A stretch of DNA of 13,503 nt, from positions 1 to 13,503 of the forward strand of contig DATLJF010000056.1 of the NCBI GenBank assembly GCA_035539015.1. The letters run 5' to 3'. A program made the position numbers and the translations under genes. Shown here one piece after another: positions 6,530 through 13,503 of this stretch; the first letter of the stretch is position 1, and every line of letters starts with the position of its first letter. The notes beneath the pieces are model-generated. The model did no database searches. It saw nothing but the letters and a program-made list of their open reading frames with translations, and had not been told where the DNA came from. The DNA is from Stenotrophomonas_A sp035539015 (lineage in GTDB: Bacteria > Pseudomonadota > Gammaproteobacteria > Xanthomonadales > Xanthomonadaceae).

Positions 6530-7449
6530 AAACCCTGCTTCGCTCCTTCCAGTACGCCGCCGTTGCGCTACTGGCCTTGCTCGCCGTATCCACCGCGCAG
6601 GCGGCCAACGACCCGATCCAGAGCCATTCGGCCGAGGTCAACGGCGTCACCCTGCACTACCTGCAGGCCGGCCACGGCAGCGGCACCCCGGTGGTGCTGC
6701 TGCATGGCTATGCCGAGACCAGCCATATGTGGCGCCCGCTGATGAAGCAGCTGGCCGCCAACCACGTCGTGATCGCACCGGACCTGCGCGGTGCCGGGGG
6801 CTCGTCCAAACCGCAAGGCGGCTACGACAAGAAGAACATGGCCCAGGACATCCATGCCCTGGTGCAGTCGCTCGGCTACCCCAAGGTCAAGATCGTCGGC
6901 CATGACATCGGCCTGATGGTCGCCTATGCCTATGCGGCCCAGTACCCCGACCAGGTCGAAAGCGTGGTGCTGATGGACGCCTTCCTGCCGGGCGTCGGCG
7001 ATTGGACCAAGGTCTGGTTGCTGCGCGACCTCTGGCATTTCCATTTCTATGGCGAGGTCCCGCTCAAGCTGGTCGATGGCCGCGAACGCATCTATTTCGA
7101 ACACTTCTGGAACGACTTCGCCGCCGATCGCACCCATTCGGTCTCCGAGGCAGACCGGCAGTTCTATGCCGCCCAGTACGCCCAGCCGGGCGGCATGCGC
7201 GCCGGCTTCGAGTACTTCCGCAACTTCGAGCAGGACGCCAAGGACTTCGCCGGCTTCGCGCGTACGCCGCTGCAGATGCCGATGTTGGTACTGGCGGGCG
7301 AGAAGGCCGGCGGCCAGTTCCTGATCGACCAGGGGCGGCTGGTCGACAGCAACGTCGAAGGCATCATCATCAAGGGCTCGGGCCATTGGCTGATGGAAGA
7401 GGCGCCGGAGCAGACGATTCCTGCGCTGGTGTCGTTCCTCGACAAGTAA
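6526..7449 (+). CDS. Exported Cif-like epoxide hydrolase (alpha/beta hydrolase)
   Basis: This is a 307-residue alpha/beta hydrolase with a signal peptide ending AQA at residues 24-26. The oxyanion motif is HGYAETSHMW (60-69), and the nucleophile is an aspartate, Asp127 (VGHDIG), as in epoxide hydrolases and dehalogenases but not serine esterases. The catalytic histidine is His287 (GSGHWLMEE). From memory of the family it resembles Pseudomonas aeruginosa Cif: WHFHFYGE (170-177) places His171 where Cif has its unusual ring-opening histidine, GRERIYFEHFW and GFEYFRNF (Tyr230) follow the Cif pattern, and LQMPMLVLAG is also shared. The charge-relay acid position appears to be Asp151 (VVLMDA) where Cif has Glu. 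The expected reaction is hydrolysis of an epoxide to a diol in the periplasm or outside the cell. It has AAGAGGAA 5 nt before the ATG and is translationally coupled to the upstream hydrolase gene. Confidence 0.9.
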   Translation: MKTLLRSFQYAAVALLALLAVSTAQAANDPIQSHSAEVNGVTLHYLQAGHGSGTPVVLLHGYAETSHMWRPLMKQLAANHVVIAPDLRGAGGSSKPQGGYDKKNMAQDIHALVQSLGYPKVKIVGHDIGLMVAYAYAAQYPDQVESVVLMDAFLPGVGDWTKVWLLRDLWHFHFYGEVPLKLVDGRERIYFEHFWNDFAADRTHSVSEADRQFYAAQYAQPGGMRAGFEYFRNFEQDAKDFAGFARTPLQMPMLVLAGEKAGGQFLIDQGRLVDSNVEGIIIKGSGHWLMEEAPEQTIPALVSFLDK

Positions 7450-7484
7450 GGCGCCAGGGGGCACCGGAACCCTGCCAAGTCGCA

Positions 7485-7511
7485 GGCCGCGCGTGGCAAT
7501 ATTGCGCGGCC
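7485..7511. repeat. Inverted repeat in the gap between the two alpha/beta hydrolase genes
   Basis: Perfect 8-bp arms GGCCGCGC (7485-7492) and GCGCGGCC (7504-7511) flank an 11-nt loop. A fully palindromic GCAATATTGC (7496-7505) overlaps the right arm. There is no T-run after it, so it is a poor intrinsic terminator. It could be an operator or partial attenuator for the gene starting at 7578. The palindromic element of the upstream operons is absent here. Confidence 0.4.
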
Positions 7512-7577
7512 GATTGGTCGTCCTGACGGCTTGATCGCGCGTCCAACTTCCCCCCACCCCACAAAAGGATGTCCTCG

Positions 7578-8387
7578 ATGGCACGCTCCTCGAAGCGCTT
7601 TGCCCATACCGTCGCCAAGCTGGTGTTGCTGGGCATCGCAGCCACGCTCCCACTAGCCACCCTGGGCAAGCCGCCGGTCACCCCGAAGCCCACCGTGGTC
7701 CTCGTGCATGGTGCCTTTGCCGATGCCTCCAGCTGGAACGGGGTGATCGAACGCCTGCAGGCCAAGGGCTATCACGTGGTTGCCGCGCCGAACGAACTAC
7801 GCAGCGTCAAAGGCGACGCCGCTGAAGTCGCCACCCTGGTCAAGCGCATTCCTGGCCCGGTCGTGCTGGTCGGCCACTCCTACGGTGGCTCGGTCATCAG
7901 CACCGCGGCCGATGGCCTGAGCAACGTCAAGGCGCTGGTGTACGTGTCTGCCTTCGCGCCGGACGTCGGTGAAAGTTCGGCGCAGCTTGCCGGCAAGTTC
8001 CCGGGCAGCACCCTGGGCCCGGCGCTCGCCGCGCCGGTGCCGCTGGCACAGGGCGGCAACGACTTGTATATCCAGCAGGACAAGTTCCGCGCCCAGTTCG
8101 CCGCCGACGTACCGGTGGCGCAGGCCCGGCTGATGGCCGCTGGCCAGCGCCCGATCACCGATGCCGCATTGAACGAGGCGAGCACGGTGGCCGCGTGGAA
8201 GACGATCCCGGCCTGGTTTATCTATGGCAGCGCGGACTTGAACATCCCGCCGGCGTCGTTGGCCTTCATGGCCAAGCGTGCACAGGCCAAGGCGTCCGAA
8301 GAGATCAAGGGCGGCTCGCACGTGGTGATGGTTTCCCATCCTGATGCAGTGGCCCAGCTGATCGAGAAGGCGGCCGGTTCGAACTGA
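7578..8387 (+). CDS. Exported serine alpha/beta hydrolase (esterase-like)
   Basis: This is a 269-residue alpha/beta hydrolase with a Sec-type signal peptide (basic RSSKR, then a hydrophobic stretch to about residue 30). The catalytic core is compact: VVLVHGAF (40-47), nucleophile elbow VGHSYGG with Ser101, acid Asp220 (YGSADLNIP) and His248 (GGSHVVMVSHP). The pattern matches the small-ester hydrolase group that includes plant methylesterase/SABP2-like and bacterial EstC-like proteins; the substrate cannot be read from the sequence. ATG 7578 is preferred over the in-frame ATG at 7569 because AAAAGGA (7563-7569) is a good ribosome site 8 nt before 7578 and itself contains the first base of the 7569 codon. 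It is separated by 128 bp from the Cif-like gene, so it may be read through from that operon or have its own promoter. A hairpin at 8404-8430 follows. Confidence 0.92.
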   Translation: MARSSKRFAHTVAKLVLLGIAATLPLATLGKPPVTPKPTVVLVHGAFADASSWNGVIERLQAKGYHVVAAPNELRSVKGDAAEVATLVKRIPGPVVLVGHSYGGSVISTAADGLSNVKALVYVSAFAPDVGESSAQLAGKFPGSTLGPALAAPVPLAQGGNDLYIQQDKFRAQFAADVPVAQARLMAAGQRPITDAALNEASTVAAWKTIPAWFIYGSADLNIPPASLAFMAKRAQAKASEEIKGGSHVVMVSHPDAVAQLIEKAAGSN

Positions 8388-8403
8388 TCACAATAGAAAT
8401 GCA

Positions 8404-8430
8404 AGGCCGCTGGCAACACGCCAGCGGCCT
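8404..8430. terminator. Strong hairpin after the alpha/beta hydrolase operon
   Basis: A perfect 10-bp stem, AGGCCGCTGG (8404-8413) with CCAGCGGCCT (8421-8430), has a 7-nt loop and starts 16 nt after the stop codon. It is preceded by an A-rich stretch, but only GGTTCG follows, so the U-tract is weak. It probably ends transcription of the left-hand gene block before cydA. Confidence 0.65.
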
Positions 8431-8558
8431 GGTTCGCGAGCAACTCGCCAAAAGGGGACCGGCTGGTGACGTCGTGACCGGCGCCACACAGACCTTGACG
8501 CCCCACTGCACCCCGCCCAGGCATCATCGGCCTCAGCCTGAATGAGCAGAGGCCCGCT

Positions 8559-9953
8559 TTGGACGCGCTACTCCTTTCCCGGATCCAGTTCGGGTTCGTC
8601 ATCAGCTTCCACGTCCTGTTCCCCGCCTTCACCATCGGCACGGCGAGCTGGCTGGCCTTTGTCGAGTGGCGATGGCTGCGCACCAAGCTGCCGGTCTGGC
8701 GCGAGCTTTATTTCTTCTGGCAGAAGATCTTCGCCGTCTCCTTCGGCATGGGCGTGGTCAGCGGTATCGTCATGTCCTTCCAGTTCGGCACCAACTGGCC
8801 GCGGTTGAGCGAGGTGGCCGGTACCGTCATCGGCCCGCTGCTGATGTACGAAGTGCTCACTGCCTTTTTCCTGGAAGCCAGCTTCCTCGGCGTGATGATG
8901 TTCGGGTGGGGCCGCGTGCGACCCAGCCTTCACTTCTTCTCCACCTGCATGGTGGCGCTGGGCACCTTGTTCTCGACCTTCTGGATCCTGGCATCCAACA
9001 GCTGGCTGCACACCCCGGCCGGCTACCGCGTGGTGGGCGGCATCGTGCACCCGGCCGATTGGTGGCAGATCGTGTTCAACCCCTCGTTCCCGTACCGCCT
9101 GACCCACATGGCGCTGGGCTCGTTCATCACCACCTGCTTCGTCATAGGCGGCGTTGGCGCCTGGTACCTGCGCCGCGGCCAGCATGTCGATGCCGGCCGC
9201 CGAATGCTGCTGGCCGCCGTGGGCTTTGCCGCGATCACGGTACCGATACAGATATTCGTCGGCGACATGCACGGCCTGAACACCCTGAAGCACCAACCGA
9301 TGAAGATCGCCGCGGTCGAAGGGCATTGGCGAGACCACGCCGGCAACAATGGCGTGCCGCTGGTGGTGTTTGGCCTGCCCGACGAGGAGAACGAGCGCAA
9401 CCGGATGGAAGTGGCGATCCCGCGGCTTGGCAGCTTGATCCTCACTCACTCATGGGAAGGCAGGATCGCGCCGCTCACCAGCGTGCCGGCCAGCGACCGG
9501 CCGCCAGTGACGCCGGTGTTCTTCGCCTTCCGCATCATGGTGGGCCTGGGCTTGTTGATGCTGTTGCTGGCCTGGACCTCGGCGATCCAGCTCTGGCGCG
9601 GGCGGCTGTTGCAATCGCCATGGCTGTTGCGCGGCTGGAACTGGATGCTGCCGGCCGGATTCGTCGCCCTGCTCTGCGGCTGGTTCGTGACCGAAATGGG
9701 ACGCCAGCCCTGGGTGGTCTATGGCTTCTTGCGCACGGCCGATGCCGTCGGCCCCCAGAGCGCATGGATGACGGCGGTATCGCTGGCGGTCTACGTTGCC
9801 GGCTATGCCTTCGTATTCGGCTGGGGCATCTGGTACCTGGTGAAGATCGTGCGCCAGGGCCCGAGTACCGGCGACCACAGCCCGCCGCTGGATGGGAGCC
9901 ATACCCCAGCGCGCCCCTTGTCGGGCGCCGACGAAACGCTGGAGGAACATTGA
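8559..9953 (+). CDS. cydA: Cytochrome bd-type quinol oxidase subunit I (CIO type)
   Basis: Subunit I of an inner-membrane cytochrome bd oxidase, which carries hemes b558, b595 and d and reduces oxygen with electrons from quinol. At 464 residues it is shorter than E. coli CydA (522), in line with the short-Q-loop, cyanide-insensitive (CIO) group. Key residues are visible: His18 (SFHVLFPAFTIG), Glu98 and Glu106 (MYEVLTAFFLEASFLG), His183 (RLTHMALGSF) and Met380 (FVTEMGRQPW) for heme binding, and Lys249 and Glu254 at the start of the quinol loop (GDMHGLNTLKHQPMKIAAVE). The start is TTG at 8559: it begins MDALLLSRIQFGF as in the family, has AGAGG at 8548-8552, and no ATG in this frame gives a full-length protein. 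It is followed by cydB after 1 nt. cioA is an equally valid name. No clear promoter was found in the 128 bp after the preceding hairpin. Confidence 0.96.
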   Translation: MDALLLSRIQFGFVISFHVLFPAFTIGTASWLAFVEWRWLRTKLPVWRELYFFWQKIFAVSFGMGVVSGIVMSFQFGTNWPRLSEVAGTVIGPLLMYEVLTAFFLEASFLGVMMFGWGRVRPSLHFFSTCMVALGTLFSTFWILASNSWLHTPAGYRVVGGIVHPADWWQIVFNPSFPYRLTHMALGSFITTCFVIGGVGAWYLRRGQHVDAGRRMLLAAVGFAAITVPIQIFVGDMHGLNTLKHQPMKIAAVEGHWRDHAGNNGVPLVVFGLPDEENERNRMEVAIPRLGSLILTHSWEGRIAPLTSVPASDRPPVTPVFFAFRIMVGLGLLMLLLAWTSAIQLWRGRLLQSPWLLRGWNWMLPAGFVALLCGWFVTEMGRQPWVVYGFLRTADAVGPQSAWMTAVSLAVYVAGYAFVFGWGIWYLVKIVRQGPSTGDHSPPLDGSHTPARPLSGADETLEEH

Positions 9954-9954
9954 C

Positions 9955-10971
9955 ATGGGCGAGATGGCGACATGGCTGCCGGTGGCGTGGTTCCTGGTGA
10001 TTGGTTTTGGCGTGCTGATGTACGTGCTGCTGGACGGCTTCGTCCTCGGCATCGGCGTGCTTGCACCGCTGGCCAAGAGCGAGGATGACCTCGACCTGAT
10101 GATGAACACCGCCGCCCCCATCTGGGACGGCAACGAGACCTGGCTGGTACTCGGCGGCGCCGGGCTGCTGGCCGCCTTTCCCAAGGCCTACGCGGCGCTG
10201 CTGTCGGCGCTGTACCTGCCAGTGCTGTTGATGGTGATGGCGCTGGTGTTTCGCGGGGTCGCCTTTGAGTTCCGCTTCAAGGCGCAGCGCTCACGAAAAT
10301 TGTGGAGCGTGGGTTTCGCCCTCGGCTCGCTGCTGGCCACCTTCGCCCAGGGCGTCATTCTTGGTTCCCTGGTGCAAGGGCTGCCGCTGGAAAACGGCAT
10401 CTACACCGGCGGACCGTTCGGCTGGTTCAGCCCGTTCTCGATGTTGACCGGCGTGGCGCTCGTCGCCGGCTACGCCTTGCTCGGCAGCACCTGGTTGATC
10501 CTCAAGACCACCGGCCCGGTGCAACAGCAGGCACGGCAGCTGGCCAAGCCGCTGGTGCTGGCGGTGATCGTGTTCATGGGCCTGGTGAGCAGCTGGCTGC
10601 CTTTCCTGAGCTCCCACCTGATGCAACGCTGGTTCACCAGCGGGCACTTCTGGTGGCTCTCGCCGGTGCCGGTGCTGACGCTCTGCGTCGCGCTCTGGTT
10701 GTGGCGCAGCGCCGCCCATCCACAGCGCGACCTGCCACCATTCCTGTTGAGCCTGGCGTTGTTCGTGCTGGGTTTTTTCGGCCTGGTGCTGGGCATGTGG
10801 CCCTACCTGCTACCGCCCTCGCTGACGCTATGGCAGGCGGCGGCGCCGCCTTCCTCGCAAGGCTTCACGATGGTCGGGCTGGCGGTGTTGTTGCCGGTGA
10901 TCCTCGGCTACACCCTCTGGTCCTACCGCATCTTTCGCGGCAAGGTGCTCGCCGGCGCTGGTTACCATTGA
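9955..10971 (+). CDS. cydB: Cytochrome bd-type quinol oxidase subunit II
   Basis: Subunit II of the oxidase, a multi-pass membrane protein of 338 residues, close to CioB-type lengths. Family signatures are DGFVLGIGVLAPL with Asp27, and NTAAPIWDGNETWLVLGGAG (51-70) with Trp57, Asp58 and Glu61, followed by FPKAYA and FRGVAFEFRFK. The remaining sequence is a run of hydrophobic helices. ATG 9955 is chosen over an upstream ATG at 9892 inside cydA because GGAGG (9941-9945) precedes it by 9 nt and the mature-like N-terminus begins there. Only one base separates it from the cydA stop, so the two are co-translated. No obvious CydX-like small subunit gene follows in the next 150 bp, and no cydCD assembly genes are in the window. 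Confidence 0.96.
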   Translation: MGEMATWLPVAWFLVIGFGVLMYVLLDGFVLGIGVLAPLAKSEDDLDLMMNTAAPIWDGNETWLVLGGAGLLAAFPKAYAALLSALYLPVLLMVMALVFRGVAFEFRFKAQRSRKLWSVGFALGSLLATFAQGVILGSLVQGLPLENGIYTGGPFGWFSPFSMLTGVALVAGYALLGSTWLILKTTGPVQQQARQLAKPLVLAVIVFMGLVSSWLPFLSSHLMQRWFTSGHFWWLSPVPVLTLCVALWLWRSAAHPQRDLPPFLLSLALFVLGFFGLVLGMWPYLLPPSLTLWQAAAPPSSQGFTMVGLAVLLPVILGYTLWSYRIFRGKVLAGAGYH

Positions 10972-11125
10972 AGCTAACGCGCCCCACACCCAGCGACGCG
11001 GTTATCATCCCCACGCTGGATAAGCCGTCGGAAGCATCTGGCGGCCGCTGGGGGGCGGCACCGGGTCACTGCACCTGAAAGGAGCTACCACCAAGCGAAC
11101 TCACCGACTTGGAGATGGAGCCCTG

Positions 11126-12982
11126 ATGCACCCTCGTTCGTTGCTGTTCCTCGCCTGCCTGGCCACCGCCGGCCTTCCGCTTCACGCTTGCGCCGCACCC
11201 GCGACGACTGAGCCGGCGCCGCCGTCGCTGGGCGCCCTGCTTGATGCGCAAACCCAACAAGTGGTCGTGCGCGACCCGGAACTACGCACGATCCTGGGCA
11301 TCTCGGGCGATGGTATTGATCTCTCCGGCCAGCTGAGCGATGTATCGCTGGCGCGCCGCGACGTGCTGCGCCAGCTGCTGCGCGACAACCTGGCCGCGCT
11401 GCAGGCGCGCGCCAAGCAAGTGCCCCCCACCGGGCAGGACCGATGGAGCCTGGGCCTGGCGAACTGGTTCTACCAGGCACAGATCGACCTGATGGCCCCG
11501 GACTGGGCACCGGCCTGGTTGCCCGCCGGTGCAACGACTTATGCCGTGGACCAGCTTTTCAGCATTCCGGTGACGCTGCCGCAGTTCATGGAGAACCAGC
11601 ACGCCGTGCGCGATGAGGCCAGCGCCCTGGCCTACATTTCGCGACTGCACGCCATCGCCGGCAAGCTCGACCAGGTGCGCGCGAATTTCGACCTGCAGGC
11701 CGACAAGGGCGTGCTGCCGCCGCAAGTCGCGCTGGAAGGCGCTGCCTCCCAGATCCGCAGCCTGCTCGCGCCGGCGCCGGCTGATAGCCGACTGGTTGTC
11801 GCCCTGCGCGGCAAGCTGGCGAAGACTGCTTTGCCACAGGCGCGTCGCGACGAACTGCTGGCGCAGGCAACGGCCGCAGTGCAAACCGACACCAACCCCG
11901 GCTACGCGCGACTGCTGGCGCGCCTGGACCAGGCCATCGCCACCCATCCCGGCAACCACGGCGTGTGGGCACTGCCCGGCGGCGACGCCTACTACGACGC
12001 CGCGCTGCGCTGGAACACCAGTACCAACCTGGACGCCGAACAGATCCACCAGTTGGGCCTGTCCGAAGTGGCGCGCATCCAGCACGAGATGGATACCAAG
12101 CTGCGCGCACAGGGCATGCGCAAGGGCACCGTCGGCGAGCGCATGGCGGCGCTGACCAAGGACCCGCGTTTCCAGTACGCCGACTCGGACGCCGGGCGCG
12201 CCGAAGTCGTGGCCGATATCCACCACGCGCTGGACAAGCTGCAGCCGCAAGTACCGAAGTACTTCGGCCATCCGCCGAGCCAGCCGCTGGAAGTGCGCCT
12301 GGTGCCGGCCGAAGCGCAGGCCACCGCGCCGGGCGCCTATTACCTGCCCCCGGCCATGGACGGTTCGCGCGGCGGTCTGTTCTTCATCAACCTGGGCAAC
12401 CGCGAAGCCAACACGCGCTGGAGCCTGCCCACGCTGACCTACCACGAAGGCTCGCCCGGCCATCACTTCCAGATTTCCATCGGGCAGACGCTCAAGGATC
12501 TGCCGCTGCTGCGGCGCAGCCTCAACCCCAGCGCCTTTACCGAAGGTTGGGCGCTGTACGCCGAACAGCTGGCGGCCGAAATGGGGCTCTACCAGGACGA
12601 CCCCTGGGGCGACATCGGCCGGCTGCGCGCCGAGTTGTTCCGTTCGGTGCGCCTGGTGGTGGACACCGGCCTGCACCGCAAGCGCTGGACGCCAGAACAG
12701 GCGATCGACTACATGCACGCGCAGACCGGGATGTCGGTGCCCGAAGTGCGCACCGAGGTCTACCGCTACCTGGTGCAGCCGGGACAGGCCTGTTCCTACA
12801 AGGTTGGCCACTTGAAGATGGTCGAGCTGCGCGAACGCGCCCGCAAGCAATTGGGCGACCGCTTCGATATCCGCGCCTTCCACGATTTGGTGCTGGATAA
12901 CGGCGCGATGCCGCTGGCGGTACTGGAAGCGGCGGTGGATGACTGGATTGCCGGCGGCGGAAAGGCGTCGAGTCCGGAATGA
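11126..12982 (+). CDS. Exported DUF885 family protein (putative metal-dependent hydrolase)
   Basis: This is a 618-residue protein of the DUF885 family, the usual size. An N-terminal export signal (MHPRSLLFLACLATAGLPLHACAAPA) may be cut after ACA by signal peptidase I. A lipoprotein reading at Cys22 (LHAC) is possible but a poor lipobox, because histidine occupies the second position. The family's metal-site-like motifs are intact: YHEGSPGHHFQ with His440, Glu441 and His446/His447, and FTEGWALYAEQL with Glu473. This resembles zinc carboxypeptidases, so peptidase activity in the periplasm is a reasonable inference that has not been shown for this gene. Conserved features near the C-terminus include RTEVYRYLVQPGQACSYKVG. 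The start has GGAG at 11117-11120, 5 nt before the ATG. The gene appears monocistronic: 154 bp separate it from cydB, and it converges on the TonB receptor gene. Confidence 0.92.
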   Translation: MHPRSLLFLACLATAGLPLHACAAPATTEPAPPSLGALLDAQTQQVVVRDPELRTILGISGDGIDLSGQLSDVSLARRDVLRQLLRDNLAALQARAKQVPPTGQDRWSLGLANWFYQAQIDLMAPDWAPAWLPAGATTYAVDQLFSIPVTLPQFMENQHAVRDEASALAYISRLHAIAGKLDQVRANFDLQADKGVLPPQVALEGAASQIRSLLAPAPADSRLVVALRGKLAKTALPQARRDELLAQATAAVQTDTNPGYARLLARLDQAIATHPGNHGVWALPGGDAYYDAALRWNTSTNLDAEQIHQLGLSEVARIQHEMDTKLRAQGMRKGTVGERMAALTKDPRFQYADSDAGRAEVVADIHHALDKLQPQVPKYFGHPPSQPLEVRLVPAEAQATAPGAYYLPPAMDGSRGGLFFINLGNREANTRWSLPTLTYHEGSPGHHFQISIGQTLKDLPLLRRSLNPSAFTEGWALYAEQLAAEMGLYQDDPWGDIGRLRAELFRSVRLVVDTGLHRKRWTPEQAIDYMHAQTGMSVPEVRTEVYRYLVQPGQACSYKVGHLKMVELRERARKQLGDRFDIRAFHDLVLDNGAMPLAVLEAAVDDWIAGGGKASSPE

Positions 12983-12989
12983 GTCGATG

Positions 12990-13018
12990 GGCGGGGCTGG
13001 GCATCTGCCCTACCCGCC
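12990..13018. terminator. Imperfect nested hairpin after the DUF885 gene
   Basis: GGCGGG (12990-12995) can pair with CCCGCC (13013-13018), enclosing GGGCA/TGCCC (12999-13003 with 13006-13010). It begins 7 nt after the stop codon and has no T-run. It may act together with the stronger hairpin at 13029-13058. Confidence 0.4.
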
Positions 13019-13028
13019 GCCGCCCCGA

Positions 13029-13058
13029 GGCGCTGCTTCGCTCGCACGAAGCAGCGCC
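13029..13058. terminator. Bidirectional terminator-like hairpin between convergent genes
   Basis: A perfect 12-bp stem, GGCGCTGCTTCG (13029-13040) with CGAAGCAGCGCC (13047-13058), has a 6-nt loop. It lies between the end of the DUF885 gene and the end of the TonB receptor gene, where a two-way terminator is expected. Neither side carries a clear T-tract. Confidence 0.65.
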
Positions 13059-13076
13059 CCGCGGCACAGCCTCCTA

Positions 13077-13503
13077 TCAGAACGTCCAGCCCACTCGGGT
13101 GTACCAGAATCCGCCATTGAACCCATATGGCGAGTGCACCGGATACTCGGCGCCCGCTATATCGCCCCACGGATTATCGTCGGGCGTCTCGTCGAACAGG
13201 TTCTGCGCGCCGACGTTGATGTACAGGCCGGAGGCGAACTTCCAGCCCACTTCGGCGTCAACGATAAAGGTGCTGCCGCCGTAGATCGGCAGCCCGCCAT
13301 CGGCGGCGGAGATCACACCGCTGTCGAGGTGATCCTCGTACCAGGAGCCGTAGTAGCCCAGGCGCAAGTTGGCGTGGAAGATTTCGCGCTGGTGGTTGAT
13401 GTTGAAGAACCCCTTGGTCTTGGGCAAGGAGTGCTCCAGCTTGTACACGCGCGCCTCGTCAACGAAGTCGGTGTTGAAGCGGTCCACCTCGGTGCGGTTG
13501 TAG
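13077..13503 (-). CDS. TonB-dependent outer-membrane receptor, C-terminal fragment
   Basis: The last 142 residues of a TonB-dependent receptor; the gene enters from the right edge with no start in the window. The frame is open to the edge (YNRTEVDRFNTDF and onward), so an apparent GTG start at 13487 is only an internal valine codon. The fragment shows alternating beta-barrel strands, including the family hallmark INVGAQNLFDE, and ends GFWYTRVGWTF with the terminal phenylalanine recognised by the BAM machinery. It would import a substrate across the outer membrane using TonB energy; the substrate cannot be inferred without the plug domain. The C-terminal style is common in Xanthomonadales receptors. 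It converges on the DUF885 gene across two hairpins. Confidence 0.92.
   Translation of the reverse strand, partial: YNRTEVDRFNTDFVDEARVYKLEHSLPKTKGFFNINHQREIFHANLRLGYYGSWYEDHLDSGVISAADGGLPIYGGSTFIVDAEVGWKFASGLYINVGAQNLFDETPDDNPWGDIAGAEYPVHSPYGFNGGFWYTRVGWTF

Noticed and set aside
8495..8527. TTGACG (8495-8500) as a -35 box for cydA with CATCAT as -10
   Set aside because: The spacing would be 21 bp, too long, and nothing TATAAT-like sits at 16-18 bp.
11282..12883. 533-codon minus-strand open frame opposite the DUF885 gene
   Set aside because: The plus strand has the complete DUF885 protein with motifs and signal peptide; the antisense frame shows no domain and is a codon-bias shadow.
1..13503. 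CRISPR arrays, tRNAs, transposases, attachment sites, restriction or phage-defence genes
   Set aside because: I found no direct-repeat arrays, no cloverleaf-like sequences, no transposase or integrase motifs and no known defence domains; coding density and base composition look uniform.

Overview
The window is a compact, GC-rich bacterial chromosome segment with no mobile element, tRNA, rRNA or CRISPR array that I can see. The gene content is typical of Gammaproteobacteria of the Lysobacterales (Xanthomonadales), such as Lysobacter, Stenotrophomonas, Luteimonas or Dyella relatives: a two-propeller sensor kinase, a CIO-type cytochrome bd oxidase, a DUF885 exported hydrolase and a TonB-dependent receptor. 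The order is an inference from gene content; I cannot name the species.

Left half (1-8430): a large periplasmic-sensing histidine kinase (minus strand, cut by the left edge) is divergent from a three-gene plus-strand operon: YcaC-like isochorismatase-fold hydrolase, exported cupin, SDR oxidoreductase. A NarL/LuxR-type response regulator (minus strand) lies tail-to-tail with the SDR gene. It is divergent in turn from a second plus-strand operon: another isochorismatase-fold cysteine hydrolase, translationally coupled by an ATGA overlap to an exported epoxide hydrolase resembling Pseudomonas Cif. An exported Ser-His-Asp alpha/beta hydrolase follows after a 128-bp gap, and a strong hairpin closes the block.

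The main discovery is in the two divergent intergenic regions. Upstream of each isochorismatase gene, and therefore also upstream of the kinase gene and the regulator gene, lies the same 81-bp element. The copies match at 60 of 81 positions without gaps, and each opens with a 16-bp imperfect palindrome TCCCCCAAATGGNGGA. The simplest reading is that kinase and regulator form one two-component system that controls both operons and possibly itself. The block would then be a signal-induced set of hydrolases and an oxidoreductase acting in periplasm and cytoplasm on an unknown small molecule, with an epoxide, ester or amide as candidates.

Right half (8559-13503): cydA-cydB, encoding a cyanide-insensitive-type quinol oxidase with a TTG start on cydA; then an exported DUF885 protein with zinc-hydrolase-like motifs; then paired hairpins and, on the minus strand, the C-terminal end of a TonB-dependent outer-membrane receptor cut by the right edge. 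These genes look ordinary and show no link to the left-hand system.
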